Source of the DNA: Micromonospora sp. WMMD980
Lineage (GTDB): Bacteria > Actinomycetota > Actinomycetes > Mycobacteriales > Micromonosporaceae
DNA length: 64,000 nucleotides
NCBI RefSeq assembly: GCF_029626035.1
Contig: NZ_JARUBE010000003.1
Coordinates: 5,146,001 to 5,210,000, forward strand
Direction of reading: 5' to 3'
In this document: piece by piece, positions 1 to 8,787 of the stretch
Layout: each line of letters begins with the position of its first letter
Numbering within the stretch: position 1 is the first letter of the stretch
Position numbers and translations under genes: made by a program
The notes under the pieces: model-generated
Database searches by the model: none
The model's input: only the letters and a program-made list of their open reading frames with translations
What the model was told of the DNA's origin: nothing

Positions 1-489
1 GACGACTGGGCCGGCGCTTTGCTGCACCTGCCGCAACCCCTCGTACATCACCTGGCCCGAGTCCGTGTCCCCGAGATCGGCGCGCACCGTCACGACCAGA
101 CCGTCAGGTGCCCGCCCGAGCGTGATCGAGCAGGCCACATTGGCACGGCCCGTTCCGGCGGGGACGTCCCGCCGGTCATCGTTCGGTGCCACGCGGGCGG
201 CGAGGTCGCGGACGTCCAGGCGAGCGCACAGTGAGCTGACCGACCGGTAGGTTGATCCAGGCCGAGCCTTCGTGGGCTGACCACCGGCGGACGGCGCGAC
301 TCCGGGCGCGGATGACGACCTGCCGGGGGTTGAGGATGGCCCACTTCCGTCGGCCCCGGCGCATCCTGTGGCGAGGGCGCCGACCAGGCCGAGAGCCGCC
401 AGCCTTAGCACAAGCGGCCGGCCATTCGGCGCGCTCTGCGGAAGTGACGGTGCTATCTGTTGGTGTGCGATCATGCTCTGAACAGGCAT
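1..489 (-). CDS. Lipoprotein, C-terminus beyond the window
   Basis: An open frame runs from ATG at 489 to the window edge (163 codons, no stop). GGAG lies 8 nt before this ATG; a second in-frame ATG is at 474. About 20 polar residues precede a hydrophobic stretch (LRLAALGLVGALATGC) ending in a lipobox with Cys at about residue 43, then a Ser/Pro/Gly-rich linker and a folded part containing VACSITLGRAPDGLVVTVRA. It is therefore probably an exported, lipid-anchored surface protein. The function is not recognisable. The frame is open-ended, so it is easily missed by simple ORF calling. Confidence 0.7.
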   Translation of the reverse strand, partial: MPVQSMIAHQQIAPSLPQSAPNGRPLVLRLAALGLVGALATGCAGADGSGPSSTPGRSSSAPGVAPSAGGQPTKARPGSTYRSVSSLCARLDVRDLAARVAPNDDRRDVPAGTGRANVACSITLGRAPDGLVVTVRADLGDTDSGQVMYEGLRQVQQSAGPVV

Positions 490-817
490 CGTGGCGGCTC
501 CAGGACATGCGCCATCAGCCCATCGCAGATGCTGCGGCCGGGCCGATGAAGTCGGATTGTCTGGCGATGGCGGATGGTGCCGCCAACGACATCTAATCGA
601 CCATGGGAGGGCCCGCGCCGTCCAGGATTGCTGCTAGCCCTAGCAGCTTTCTCAGTCTGCGGGCACCCCGGCGACGGAAGGCTGAACTGCTGTAAGAGCT
701 GCTCTGGCTGGCGGCCGGCTTCATGCCGACATGCGCTTCCTCAGCCCAGAGCACGAGGCGGTTCGGTCGCTCTCTTCGATATGTGGCGGGACTGTCCGTT
801 CAGGTCCCGCATCCGGC
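490..817. other. Gene-free stretch before the IS3 element
   Basis: No frame here has a plausible start, composition or recognisable protein. It should contain the promoter of the minus-strand lipoprotein and ends at the IS3 target site (GGC, 815-817). Confidence 0.5.
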
Positions 818-842
818 TGAGTTCCCCCCGCTTTGATGGAGC
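818..842 (+). repeat. IS3 left terminal inverted repeat
   Basis: Matches the reverse complement of 2125-2149 at about 20 of 25 positions. The outer dinucleotide is TG, as in most IS3 ends. Confidence 0.85.
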
Positions 843-847
843 GGTGG

Positions 848-1774
848 TTACCTGCTGCCGGCTGGCGCAGGGGTGGCGGTAGTTGGCTCGGCTGGCTGCG
901 TCTGGCGGGTGTGCCAGGCGGTCTCGTATTCGTTCGGGCTGAGGTAGCCCAGCTCGCGTTGGATGCGGCGGGTGTTGTACCAGCCGTCGATGTAGGCGAA
1001 GATCGCGTTCTCGGCCTCGTCGCGGGTCCGCCATGAGGTGCGGTAGACGAGTTCGATCTTCAGCGTGGACCAGAAGTTCTCCATCAGGGCGTTGTCGTAG
1101 GAGTCGCCGACGGAGCCCATCGAGGGCAGGATCCCGTTGTCTTGTAAGCGTTCGGAGAAGCGGAACGACGTGTAGTTCGACCCGCGGTCCGAGTGGTGGA
1201 TCAACTGGCCGTCGCGGACATCGCGGGACCAGATGCCGTATTCGAGGGCGGCGAGGATCAGGTCGGTGTCGCAGCGGTCAGACGTCTTCCACCCCACGAT
1301 CCGGCGGGAGAAAACGTCGCGGACGGCGGCGAGCCAGAACACGCCCTCGCCGCACGGGATGCGGGTGGCGTCGGCGACCCAGAGCCGGTTCGGCCCATTG
1401 GCGGTGAACTGCCGGTTCACCAGATCCGGCGCCGGCGTGTGCCGCGGGTCCTGCTTCGTGGAGCCGCCGCGCCAGCCTCGACGCAGGAACGCCCCCTGCC
1501 AGCCGTGGGCGGCCATCAGCCGCTCTACCCGTTTGCGGCCCACGTAGATGCCGTCGCGGCGTAGCTGCCGGTGGACCCGGTCCGCGCCGTAGGTGCGCCC
1601 GGAGGTCTCCCAGATCTCGTGGATGTTGGAGATCAGCCCCAGGTCGACCACGTTCCGGTCACAGGGCAGCTCGGCCTGCTTGACCCACGCGTAGTAGGTC
1701 GAGGCGCCGATGTTGAGGACCCGTAGCAGGAGCGCGACCGCGAACTGGTCACGGTGTTCGTGGATGAACCTCAT
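848..1774 (-). CDS. IS3 transposase OrfB (DDE integrase)
   Basis: 308 aa catalytic subunit that cuts and joins IS DNA. It has an N-terminal HTH_21-like region and an rve/DDE core: first Asp in VADATRIPCGEG, second in HHSDRGSNYTS, Glu in MENFWSTLKIEL. The ATG overlaps the orfA stop as ATGA, which would allow translational coupling or a -1 frameshift to make the OrfAB fusion used in this family. The frame is intact. Confidence 0.95.
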   Translation of the reverse strand: MRFIHEHRDQFAVALLLRVLNIGASTYYAWVKQAELPCDRNVVDLGLISNIHEIWETSGRTYGADRVHRQLRRDGIYVGRKRVERLMAAHGWQGAFLRRGWRGGSTKQDPRHTPAPDLVNRQFTANGPNRLWVADATRIPCGEGVFWLAAVRDVFSRRIVGWKTSDRCDTDLILAALEYGIWSRDVRDGQLIHHSDRGSNYTSFRFSERLQDNGILPSMGSVGDSYDNALMENFWSTLKIELVYRTSWRTRDEAENAIFAYIDGWYNTRRIQRELGYLSPNEYETAWHTRQTQPAEPTTATPAPAGSR

Positions 1775-2082
1775 GACCGTCGCCGGGTCGGGTCGAGCTC
1801 CGCCGCGAAATACGCGCTCGCAGCCTTCAAGATCTCGTTCGCCCGTCGAAGCTCGGCGTTCTCCTTCACCAGCCGCCGATTCTCCTCCAGCATCTCGCTG
1901 GTCGGCCGGTCAGTGCGCTCGCCCGCATCGGCCTCGGCCTGACGGATCCAGTTCCTGAGCGCCTCGTGATGAACACCGAGCTGCTCGGCCAGGCGCCGGA
2001 TCACGGGCTTCGGGTCCGACTCGCGATACAGGCGCACAGCGCGCTGACGTAGCTCATCGGGGTACTTCTTCGGTGCTGCCAC
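1771..2082 (-). CDS. IS3 OrfA, helix-turn-helix protein
   Basis: 103 aa. The HTH_Tnp_1-type N-terminus (KKYPDELRQRAVRLYRES) recognises the IS ends. The C-terminal leucine-rich coiled coil (ENRRLVKENAELRRANEIL) is the usual OrfA/OrfAB multimerisation segment. It starts 43 nt inside the right terminal repeat. Confidence 0.93.
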   Translation of the reverse strand: MAAPKKYPDELRQRAVRLYRESDPKPVIRRLAEQLGVHHEALRNWIRQAEADAGERTDRPTSEMLEENRRLVKENAELRRANEILKAASAYFAAELDPTRRRS

Positions 2083-2124
2083 GGACGACTTCCTCCCCCA
2101 CGGCCATCAGACCATGGTCAAGAA

Positions 2125-2149
2125 GCTCCATGAAAACGGGGGTGGCTCA
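2125..2149 (-). repeat. IS3 right terminal inverted repeat
   Basis: Partner of 818-842. Followed directly by GGC (2150-2152), which copies the GGC before the left end. Confidence 0.85.
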
Positions 2150-2439
2150 GGCGCAAGGCGTCGTTGACTACGACGGGCGCCAAGTTTGACCGCCATCAAG
2201 CGGACAAGTTCCGGGCAAGGGAGCGCCGACAGGGAGGCTCATCGAGCCGCCATGGACAGTGGCTTGCGTCGCGCGCACCTCTGGCTCTATGCAGCGGTCC
2301 TGCAAGAGCGACGCGCATCAGTAGCCGCAAGTTCCCGATACGCAGATCTATCGATCGCCCGACGACCGAGGGTCAGCCGCCGCACGGCAACGGGATACCT
2401 CGAGCTGGCCTCGCGTGCGAAGCGTGGTGGCAGCGGTGA

Positions 2440-3276
2440 CTAGCGGCGGAACGCCACGGCACCGCGCATCGGCGAGGGCATCGATGCGGCTACGAAAGGG
2501 TCGGGTGCGCTGAGTTGGGGTCGCCAGCGGTCCAGCGGCACCAGGCCGGGATCGATCATCTCGAAGTCGCTGAACAGCGCCCTGAGCTGGTCGTCTGTGC
2601 GGAAGTGAATGTCGGTAGCGGCCTGTGTGCGGAAGACGTCGGTCGCCTGGTGCACGGTCGATTCGCCCCAGCGGTCGGGAACGTCGACGCCTACATGACT
2701 GATGACCATGGCGCTGCCCGGTACGAGCCTGTCCCGGATCGGCCCGATGACCGCTTCGATCTGGTCGTCGGGGATCAGCTGCAGCACGGAGCAGTAGAGC
2801 GCCACGACCGGCTCGTCGAAGTCGATGATCGACGCGACGTCGCTGTCGTCAAGCGCATCGAGGATGACGTCGGGGCGGGTGAGGTCGGCCTCGATCGCCC
2901 GGCAGGTCAGGTTGCCGTCGAGGATCTGGTTCGACGCCACCACCGCGACGGGGTCGATGTCGACGTAGAGAACGCGGATCGCGGGATCGACGGCTTGGGC
3001 GATCTCGTGGACGTTGCCCTGGGTGGGGATACCGGAGCCGAGGTCGAGGAACTGCCGCATACCTGCCTGGGCCAGGGTGTGCACGGCGCGGCGCAGGAAA
3101 AGTCGGTTGGACAGGGCGAGATTCGCCGCGGCGGGTACCTTGCTCAGGATGTCCAGCGCGGCGCGACGGTCGGCCTCAAAATTCTGGTTGCCGCCGAGAA
3201 GGTAGTCATAGATTCGAGCGACGGTGGCTCGGGGATGCTGGGCGTTCGGCGTGTCTGCCTGCTGGTTGGTCACCAC
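2440..3276 (-). CDS. SAM-dependent methyltransferase, DUF574/SAV2177 family
   Basis: 278 aa. The N-terminus has the family signature ARIYDYLLGGNQNFEADR, then the SAM-binding loop QFLDLGSGIPTQGNVHEIA and the acidic strand end VLYVDIDPVAV. The family (PF04672) is large in actinobacteria and its substrates are mostly unknown. It starts with GTG or ATG around 3276, divergent from the metallopeptidase gene at 3434. Methyltransferases of this type often sit near ImmA-like regulator genes in actinobacteria, which fits this pairing. The length is normal for the family. Confidence 0.9.
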   Translation of the reverse strand: MVTNQQADTPNAQHPRATVARIYDYLLGGNQNFEADRRAALDILSKVPAAANLALSNRLFLRRAVHTLAQAGMRQFLDLGSGIPTQGNVHEIAQAVDPAIRVLYVDIDPVAVVASNQILDGNLTCRAIEADLTRPDVILDALDDSDVASIIDFDEPVVALYCSVLQLIPDDQIEAVIGPIRDRLVPGSAMVISHVGVDVPDRWGESTVHQATDVFRTQAATDIHFRTDDQLRALFSDFEMIDPGLVPLDRWRPQLSAPDPFVAASMPSPMRGAVAFRR

Positions 3277-3362
3277 TGCTCCCGCCGGCCGGTGAGATCG
3301 TCTGTGGTGCGGCAGCTTAGCTGAGTGATGTCCTCTGTGGTGCCCCGGACGGTGCGCAGGCG

Positions 3363-3390
3363 TTTACACAGCGACAGATGCAGCTACACT
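3363..3390 (+). promoter_or_regulatory. Sigma-70-like promoter for the ImmA-like gene
   Basis: TTTACA (3363-3368) and TACACT (3385-3390) are separated by 16 bp. The predicted transcript would start near 3397, about 37 nt before the ATG at 3434, which has GGAGG 6 nt upstream. Confidence 0.45.
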
Positions 3391-3433
3391 CTGACCTTCA
3401 ATTCGGCGCTGACGACGGTGTCGGGAGGTCGGG

Positions 3434-4486
3434 ATGCTGCTGGCTCGGGCGCGCCTTCGGCGGCGCTTGGCGAGAGCGAGAATCCCCTGTCCGCGCCCGC
3501 CGTACACCGTCGACGCCTGGTGTACGGCGATCGGTCTTTCCCGTGGCCGTGAGCTTGTGATTGGCGACGTCGCTCTGGAGCCTGGCCACCCGTCGGGCCT
3601 GCTCATCACGGACCGGCCGCAGCGCGACTTCATCCTGGTCGATCGCTCGCTGCCGACGGTGACCCGGACGCAGACGGTGCTGCACGAAGTCGCACACCTT
3701 GTCCTCGAACATCCCGGCGACATCCGGCACGACGACATTGATCGGACGATCGAGGCTGAGGCCGAACTCGCCGCGGATCTGCTCTATCAGCAACTTACCG
3801 AGGCCGCCGGGCAGGCCGTACCCGACGAGAACGACGGGAAGGACCGCCAGCGTTGGCTACCCCGTGAGACGACGAGCTGGTGGGCCGATCGCCGCTCGGA
3901 CTGGCACCTGCTGCACCTGTGGATGACGCTGCGTCGCAGTATGCCGGACCTCGACATCATCACCACTAGTACCGCCATCCCGGTGCCTACCGAGATTCGC
4001 GGCAGTCGACAGCGTCACCGCACCGTCGTCGAGATACACGAAGCGCTACGAGCACTGCGACCCTGGTGTAGCCCGCAGGTGCACGCCAGCGCGACCGTGC
4101 GCTCACGACGCCACCGCCTCGATGTGGCTGCGACGGCCGCCGTAGCCGAGGCGGCAACGATCGCCGTGGCCCTGCGGCACCGGCAGACGGCGATGGCATC
4201 ACATGCCCCAAGCTCGCCACTGCCACTGCCACTGCCACTGCCACTGCCACTGCCACTGCCAACGCCACGTCACGACCGACACGATGTACGAGCTGAGGCG
4301 CGGCACCTGGCCCGCGTGGAAAGAGCGATGCGTGACTCGCCCATCGTCGCTGCAGAGGTCGCGAGGTGGGCGCCGGTAGGCCCCGCCGCGACGGGTGGCT
4401 CACGATCGACGCCGCCGTTCGGCGATATTCCTGTTGTCCCACTACCGGCGGGCCTGGCTCCGGCTCGGTCAGCCCGCCCGGTATAG
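3434..4486 (+). CDS. ImmA/IrrE-like zinc metallopeptidase with Leu-Pro linker
   Basis: 350 aa. The zincin motif HEVAHLVLEH is near residue 80, followed by an acidic helix (EAEAELAADLL) that would give the third zinc ligand, the layout of COG2856/ImmA proteins that cleave repressors. The usual XRE partner is not fused and none lies next to it. After residue 260 there is a (Leu-Pro)n stretch encoded by seven CCACTG repeats, then a poorly conserved tail. The stop lies 18 bp inside the convergent GGDEF-EAL gene. In actinobacteria such proteins are often annotated as a regulator or toxin component; that role is inference here. Confidence 0.75.
   Translation: MLLARARLRRRLARARIPCPRPPYTVDAWCTAIGLSRGRELVIGDVALEPGHPSGLLITDRPQRDFILVDRSLPTVTRTQTVLHEVAHLVLEHPGDIRHDDIDRTIEAEAELAADLLYQQLTEAAGQAVPDENDGKDRQRWLPRETTSWWADRRSDWHLLHLWMTLRRSMPDLDIITTSTAIPVPTEIRGSRQRHRTVVEIHEALRALRPWCSPQVHASATVRSRRHRLDVAATAAVAEAATIAVALRHRQTAMASHAPSSPLPLPLPLPLPLPLPTPRHDRHDVRAEARHLARVERAMRDSPIVAAEVARWAPVGPAATGGSRSTPPFGDIPVVPLPAGLAPARSARPV
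4217..4258 (+). repeat. CCACTG x7 tandem microsatellite in coding DNA
   Basis: Seven uninterrupted hexamers encoding Pro-Leu pairs. Copy-number change keeps the frame and would only lengthen or shorten the linker. Confidence 0.9.
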
Positions 4487-6916
4487 CCGACGCTGTCGAG
4501 GCGCCGGGCCGACCGGCTGCGGATTCCACTGTTGCGCGTGCGCGCGAATCTGACTTGGGAACATCTCACCCCCGAACAACTCGCCGCTTCCAAGGGCGCA
4601 CCCCAGGGCGGCCAGTTCCTGGCGCTGGTCCTGGGTGCTGATGCCCGCAGCGACGGCTACGAGATCGAGGTCCGCCGCGAGGTCCACAGCCGCGCGGATG
4701 ACTGACCGAGCCGGACGCCATCCCGAGTCGAGCGAGTAGGCAGGATGCAGGCGGAGGAAGCTCCAGTCGACGGCGTTAAGTGCCGCAAGATCTGTGTGTC
4801 TGCTGCCGTAGTTGTCCAGGAGCAGACGCACTCCCATCTTGGTCAATTGCTCGGCGGCGCCACGGTCGCCATCGCCCTCGGTGTTCCGGTTGGAGGAGTC
4901 ACGGGTCGACGTCGCTGGTGGCCTGGTGAGCGCCAGCACCAGATGCGACTCCGGCAGTCCGTAGGTGTGCAGGAGATCTCGCACCGTTGTGGCGAGCTGC
5001 ATGGTCACGGCCGCGGCGGGCACCGGTACGGCGAGCGCTGCCCCTGGTAGAGCGTCGCGCCATGAGGCTGCTGCGGCCATCGAACGCACCAGTACCTGAG
5101 TAGCCAACGCCTGCAAGCCTTCAATATCGTCAATGTGCTGGTACACGTAGTCATCCGCGGCGAGCAGGTCGTTGCGTGAATACAACCAACGGGGAACCGT
5201 ATGCACCATTGTGATCCTCCCGCTGATGAGATCCACCACAGGCTCGTAGGAGATCGACATCCGGGCCTGGGTCAGCTCGCGGGCCAACGACCATTCACCG
5301 ACTGTGCCTGACTTGTAGGACACGAGCCTGTCCTCACCCCGACGCAAGGCCCGCCACAGCACCCGCTCGGCGGCATCAAGTACCGCCGGCCCTGGCGCGC
5401 CCGACGCCATGCCTGCGCTGGCCCGCAGATCGATACGGCGACCGGCGACGTCAATGCTGTGACGCAGCGTTGCCACCGCCCTGCAGGCCCGCTGATACGC
5501 TAGATCATCGGCCAACCCACGTAGGACGAGGGCGAAGGTGGCGTCACCGACGCGAGCCGCGACAGCCGTGCGGTCCGCCGACAGGTGACGCAGCCGATCC
5601 GCTACCTGAGCGAGGACCGCTCGCGCCCGTTCCTGCCCCATGGTGTCGGCCAAGAAGTGCAGGTTCTCTACATGCACCGCCAGGATGTGGCACGACACGT
5701 CGGGGATGGCAGTGCACCACTGCGACAACCCGAGTCGATTCGGTAGCCCAGTGTCCTTGTCGTGAGTTGCTTCGCGCGCGAGCAAGCCGTAGGCATGGGC
5801 TAGGTCGACACTTGACGAGAGCGCCGCGACGAACGCACGCAACGTCGCGCGCTCGCGCACCGACGGCGCGTCTTGCGAACCGCTTAGCCGTAGGCGGACC
5901 TCGCCGCGTACGCCCGTCGTTTGGTCGCCGAAATCGTGGTTGAGTACCGCTGGCCAATCTGCGCCGGGCGGAACGGCGTCGGGATCTCCGTCATACTCGA
6001 TCAGCGCCACATCGCCCCGCAGGACGGCGCGCACCACGCGCCGCTCCCGGGTGATCTCGATATCGGCCGACTGTGCGCCGAACAGCTCCACCGCACCGGC
6101 GGCAGCGGTGTGAAGCACTTCGTCGAGGTTCCTCGCGGACAGCGCATCGCTCAAAACGGTCAAGCGCTCCCAGACGCGTCGCTCCTCGCGGATCCGCAGT
6201 CGATGACTGACGGCGAAGTACAGGGCCATCATCGTCGAGGGCAAGGCGATGAGGACTCTTGGCTCAACCATGAGGGCGACGGCGATCGTCACAGCGGCAA
6301 TCACCTCTCCGATGGCGACTGCGAGCCGTGTACGCCAGAGGAATCGCAGGGTCATCACGAGCGGCTGTCCGGTTGACCATGTCACCGCAGCGGCTGTCAC
6401 CAGCTCTTCGAACAGCAGGGCCACCACTGCTGCGGCGAGGAACGCGACAACCACCCAAGCTGGCTGAAGCTCCCCACTGCTCGACTCGCCGGCCCCCGGC
6501 CGGAACCCGACCCTGGACATGACCATCGCCGCTACGGAGGCGGTGACGATGTCCACGCTGGTGTTGTGGATGAGCTTGTGTGCGCCCACCTTTCGCGCGG
6601 GCTGCCGCGCGGCACGACCGATCGAGACTCCGACGGCGGTGCAGATCACTACCCAATGCGCGGGTAGCACCGCGACGCACACGATGCACGCCGTCGGGAT
6701 GAGGGTGATCCTGATCGGCATCCGGGAGGGCAGCGGCATGGGTAGAACCGCGCCCATCGCCATCAACGCCACGCCCGTCAGTGCGTACACCCAGGATGTG
6801 GCCGGCGCCGGCTTGTCCAGCTGGGCCACCGCCCAGGCCAGGCAGGCCAGCGCCGCTATAGCGATGGTTCCCGTGAGCAGACCCAGCGCCCACCGTCCAC
6901 GCTGGATCGAGATCAA
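4469..6916 (-). CDS. Membrane GGDEF-EAL protein with degenerate active sites
   Basis: 815 aa. Residues 1-230 form several membrane helices. A GAF-like region covers about 245-370. The GGDEF domain begins at THDKDTGLPNR (383), but the GGDEF loop reads RVGDATF. The EAL domain (about 545-790) starts SYEPVVDL, but the EAL signature is replaced by HTVPRW, the DDFGTG loop by DNYGSR and the AEGVET region by AAGIST. Family knowledge says these residues bind metal and substrate, so the protein is probably a catalytically dead c-di-GMP or nucleotide sensor. The ATG at 6916 precedes the first membrane helix. It is convergent with the ImmA-like gene (18-bp overlap). Confidence 0.85.
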   Translation of the reverse strand: MISIQRGRWALGLLTGTIAIAALACLAWAVAQLDKPAPATSWVYALTGVALMAMGAVLPMPLPSRMPIRITLIPTACIVCVAVLPAHWVVICTAVGVSIGRAARQPARKVGAHKLIHNTSVDIVTASVAAMVMSRVGFRPGAGESSSGELQPAWVVVAFLAAAVVALLFEELVTAAAVTWSTGQPLVMTLRFLWRTRLAVAIGEVIAAVTIAVALMVEPRVLIALPSTMMALYFAVSHRLRIREERRVWERLTVLSDALSARNLDEVLHTAAAGAVELFGAQSADIEITRERRVVRAVLRGDVALIEYDGDPDAVPPGADWPAVLNHDFGDQTTGVRGEVRLRLSGSQDAPSVRERATLRAFVAALSSSVDLAHAYGLLAREATHDKDTGLPNRLGLSQWCTAIPDVSCHILAVHVENLHFLADTMGQERARAVLAQVADRLRHLSADRTAVAARVGDATFALVLRGLADDLAYQRACRAVATLRHSIDVAGRRIDLRASAGMASGAPGPAVLDAAERVLWRALRRGEDRLVSYKSGTVGEWSLARELTQARMSISYEPVVDLISGRITMVHTVPRWLYSRNDLLAADDYVYQHIDDIEGLQALATQVLVRSMAAAASWRDALPGAALAVPVPAAAVTMQLATTVRDLLHTYGLPESHLVLALTRPPATSTRDSSNRNTEGDGDRGAAEQLTKMGVRLLLDNYGSRHTDLAALNAVDWSFLRLHPAYSLDSGWRPARSVIRAAVDLAADLDLVAVAAGISTQDQRQELAALGCALGSGELFGGEMFPSQIRAHAQQWNPQPVGPAPRQRRLYRAG

Positions 6917-7545
6917 TTACGCCTCCGTGGGCTCACACCGCCATGTCAACGAAGTCCCACGCTAACCGGCTGTGCCAATTCAGTTCCACTCGACGCCTTT
7001 GTGCATGACCTACACCCCCTTCAATGTAGCGACAATTCAAAAGGTATGGCTGCGCATCATCCGCAATCAACACCTAGGAGTCTTTTTGGTCATCCACCGT
7101 GGAACCAGGCGGGCTGGCGTCACAATCCGTGCGCTACCTGATGGCAAATCTTAACCCTCGGTGTTGATGTCTCTTGCCATCGGGCATCGCTTGCCCAAGG
7201 TGGCAACCGCAAGTGATTGTCGCAAACACGCGGCGTCAGATGCCGCTGGTTCGAGGTTGGCGGCCAGTCGGTGGCTGTATCGGGGCCGGTCGCGGTTTCG
7301 TCGGCTCGCCTTCACGATCGAGGGGAGCATGTCACGGCACGATCTTTGCGCGGCGAGCCGGCGAGCGCGTCGTCCGCCAGAACCGCCAAGGTAAAGACGC
7401 TCAGGACCACGCATTGCACCTGCCTGGGAGTCGTGCGTGCGTCGGGGCGTCGTGGGAGGGGTTTGTGGGGGAGGCCGGGGCGCGCCGTTCCCGCGCGAGG
7501 GCTCGTGGCCCGGGGTGAATCCTGGGCGTCGCCCCGGCTCCCGGC
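6917..7545. other. Gene-free stretch between the GGDEF-EAL gene and the IS110 transposase
   Basis: 6970-7160 is clearly more AT-rich than its surroundings and probably carries the promoter of the minus-strand GGDEF-EAL gene. 7160-7545 is GC-rich, lies 3' of the IS110 transposase and is likely the non-coding 3' part of that element. No convincing gene was seen. The far end of the IS could not be fixed. Confidence 0.4.
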
Positions 7546-8787
7546 TCACGTCCCGTTCTCGGCCATTCCAGGCGTCGTGGATCGGGCAAAGGCAAGTTCA
7601 TCGCGGTAGTGGACGTGGTGACGCAGGCAGTAGTGCAGGCTGCCGAGGAAGTGAGCGTAGAGCCTGCGCAGGGCTGCGGGGTGGCGGTCGCCAGCAGCGC
7701 GGCGTCGGTCGTAGAGCGCTCGGGCGCCCGGCGAGCGGGTCAGTGCGGCAAAGGCCCACAGGTGACCGGTCTCGGCCAGGATGGGATTGGTCTTACGGCG
7801 GTGACTGACCCTGCGGGAGGTGCCGCTGGCCCAGGTGATCGGAGTCGCCGCGCAGAACGCCCGCAGATTGCGTGAGGTGGGGAAGCGGCGGGGGTCGTCG
7901 CCGAGTTCGGCGAGCAGTCGGGCGGCGAGCAGTGGACCCATACCGGGAAAGCTTCGGTAGATCTCAGTCTGTGGGTGCTGGTCCGCCAAGACCTCGACCT
8001 CGACCCACAGGTTCTGCGCGGAGGTGATCGTCGCGTCGAGTTGGGTGAGTAGGGCAGCAGCGCGATGCCCCATTGCGGCTTCGATGCCCGCTGGCTGACG
8101 TAGCGCGGGAGTGTGAAACAGCTCGTGCAGGCGGGCGGCTTCGGTGCCGATGAGTCGAGTGCGGCCGGCAGCGGTGAGCAGCGTCTCCAAGCGGCGACGG
8201 GTGAGTCGGGCGGCGCGGGTCGGAGTGGGGGCGGCGGCGAGGACGATGCGGGCTTCGGGCCTGGTGAGGCCAGCGGGCAGGTGCGCCCAAGCGGTCGCCG
8301 CGCTGGGGTAGTAGTCCCTGAGCACGGACCGAAGTCGGCGGGCAAGCAAGCCGGAGCTGTGAAGCGCTTGCCGGTGCGCGCGGGTCAACTCTCGCAGCGC
8401 AGCGGCGTTGGTGCTTACCGCAGGTGTGCTGCGGTGAGCGTCGCCGTCGACGCGCAGTACGTGCGCGAGCAGACGGGCGTCACCGCGGTCGGACTTCTTT
8501 TTCTGAGCGGCAAGCCGGCTGCGGTAGTTTGCCACCTGGGTCGGGTTGAGCACGACCACGGGCTGGCCCGCCTTGAGCAGGCCGGCGACCATCAAGCCCC
8601 GGCCGGTCTCGATGCCGATCGGAATCGACCGGCGGTTTCGCCGGACCGTGGTGAGGGTGGCAAGGAGTTGCGCCAGGCCCTCGTGGTTGTCGGGTAGACG
8701 GGTGTGGGTGACGAGCTGACCGTGGTCATCGACTACGGCCAGATCGTGGTGGCTTTCGCCCCAGTCCAGGCCGGCGAAGTACTTCAC
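7546..8787 (-). CDS. IS110-family transposase (RuvC-like DEDD plus Tnp_20)
   Basis: 413 aa. The N-terminal DEDD domain carries MKYFAGLDWGESHHDL, the Glu in IGIETGRG and the Asp pair in SDRGDARLLA. A helical linker follows. The C-terminal Transposase_20 domain has SFPGMGPLLAARLLAELGD and ASGTSRRVSHRR, which contains the candidate catalytic serine. IS110 enzymes use a structured non-coding RNA from the element end to pair donor and target. The frame is intact and full length. No terminal inverted repeats are expected for the IS110 subgroup, so the ends are not obvious. Confidence 0.93.
   Translation of the reverse strand: MKYFAGLDWGESHHDLAVVDDHGQLVTHTRLPDNHEGLAQLLATLTTVRRNRRSIPIGIETGRGLMVAGLLKAGQPVVVLNPTQVANYRSRLAAQKKKSDRGDARLLAHVLRVDGDAHRSTPAVSTNAAALRELTRAHRQALHSSGLLARRLRSVLRDYYPSAATAWAHLPAGLTRPEARIVLAAAPTPTRAARLTRRRLETLLTAAGRTRLIGTEAARLHELFHTPALRQPAGIEAAMGHRAAALLTQLDATITSAQNLWVEVEVLADQHPQTEIYRSFPGMGPLLAARLLAELGDDPRRFPTSRNLRAFCAATPITWASGTSRRVSHRRKTNPILAETGHLWAFAALTRSPGARALYDRRRAAGDRHPAALRRLYAHFLGSLHYCLRHHVHYRDELAFARSTTPGMAENGT

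Larger units (their letters stand above)
818..2149 (-). mobile_element. IS3-family insertion sequence, complete
   Basis: A 1332-bp element bounded by 25-bp imperfect inverted repeats (818-842 and 2125-2149) that start with TGAG and share ATGGAGC at the inner end. It is flanked by a 3-bp direct repeat GGC (815-817 and 2150-2152), the target duplication size usual for IS3 elements. It contains orfA and orfB overlapping by ATGA. All three DDE residues are present, so it is probably functional and inserted recently. Confidence 0.9.

Noticed and set aside
2186..2443. + strand frame with an HTH-like RPRVSRRTATGYLELASRAK segment
   Set aside because: It needs a TTG start with no ribosome site, lies between an IS end and a convergent gene, and only the last 40 residues look protein-like. 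At most a gene relic.
2515..3324. 269-aa + strand frame opposite the DUF574 methyltransferase
   Set aside because: Antisense shadow; the minus strand carries clear family motifs.
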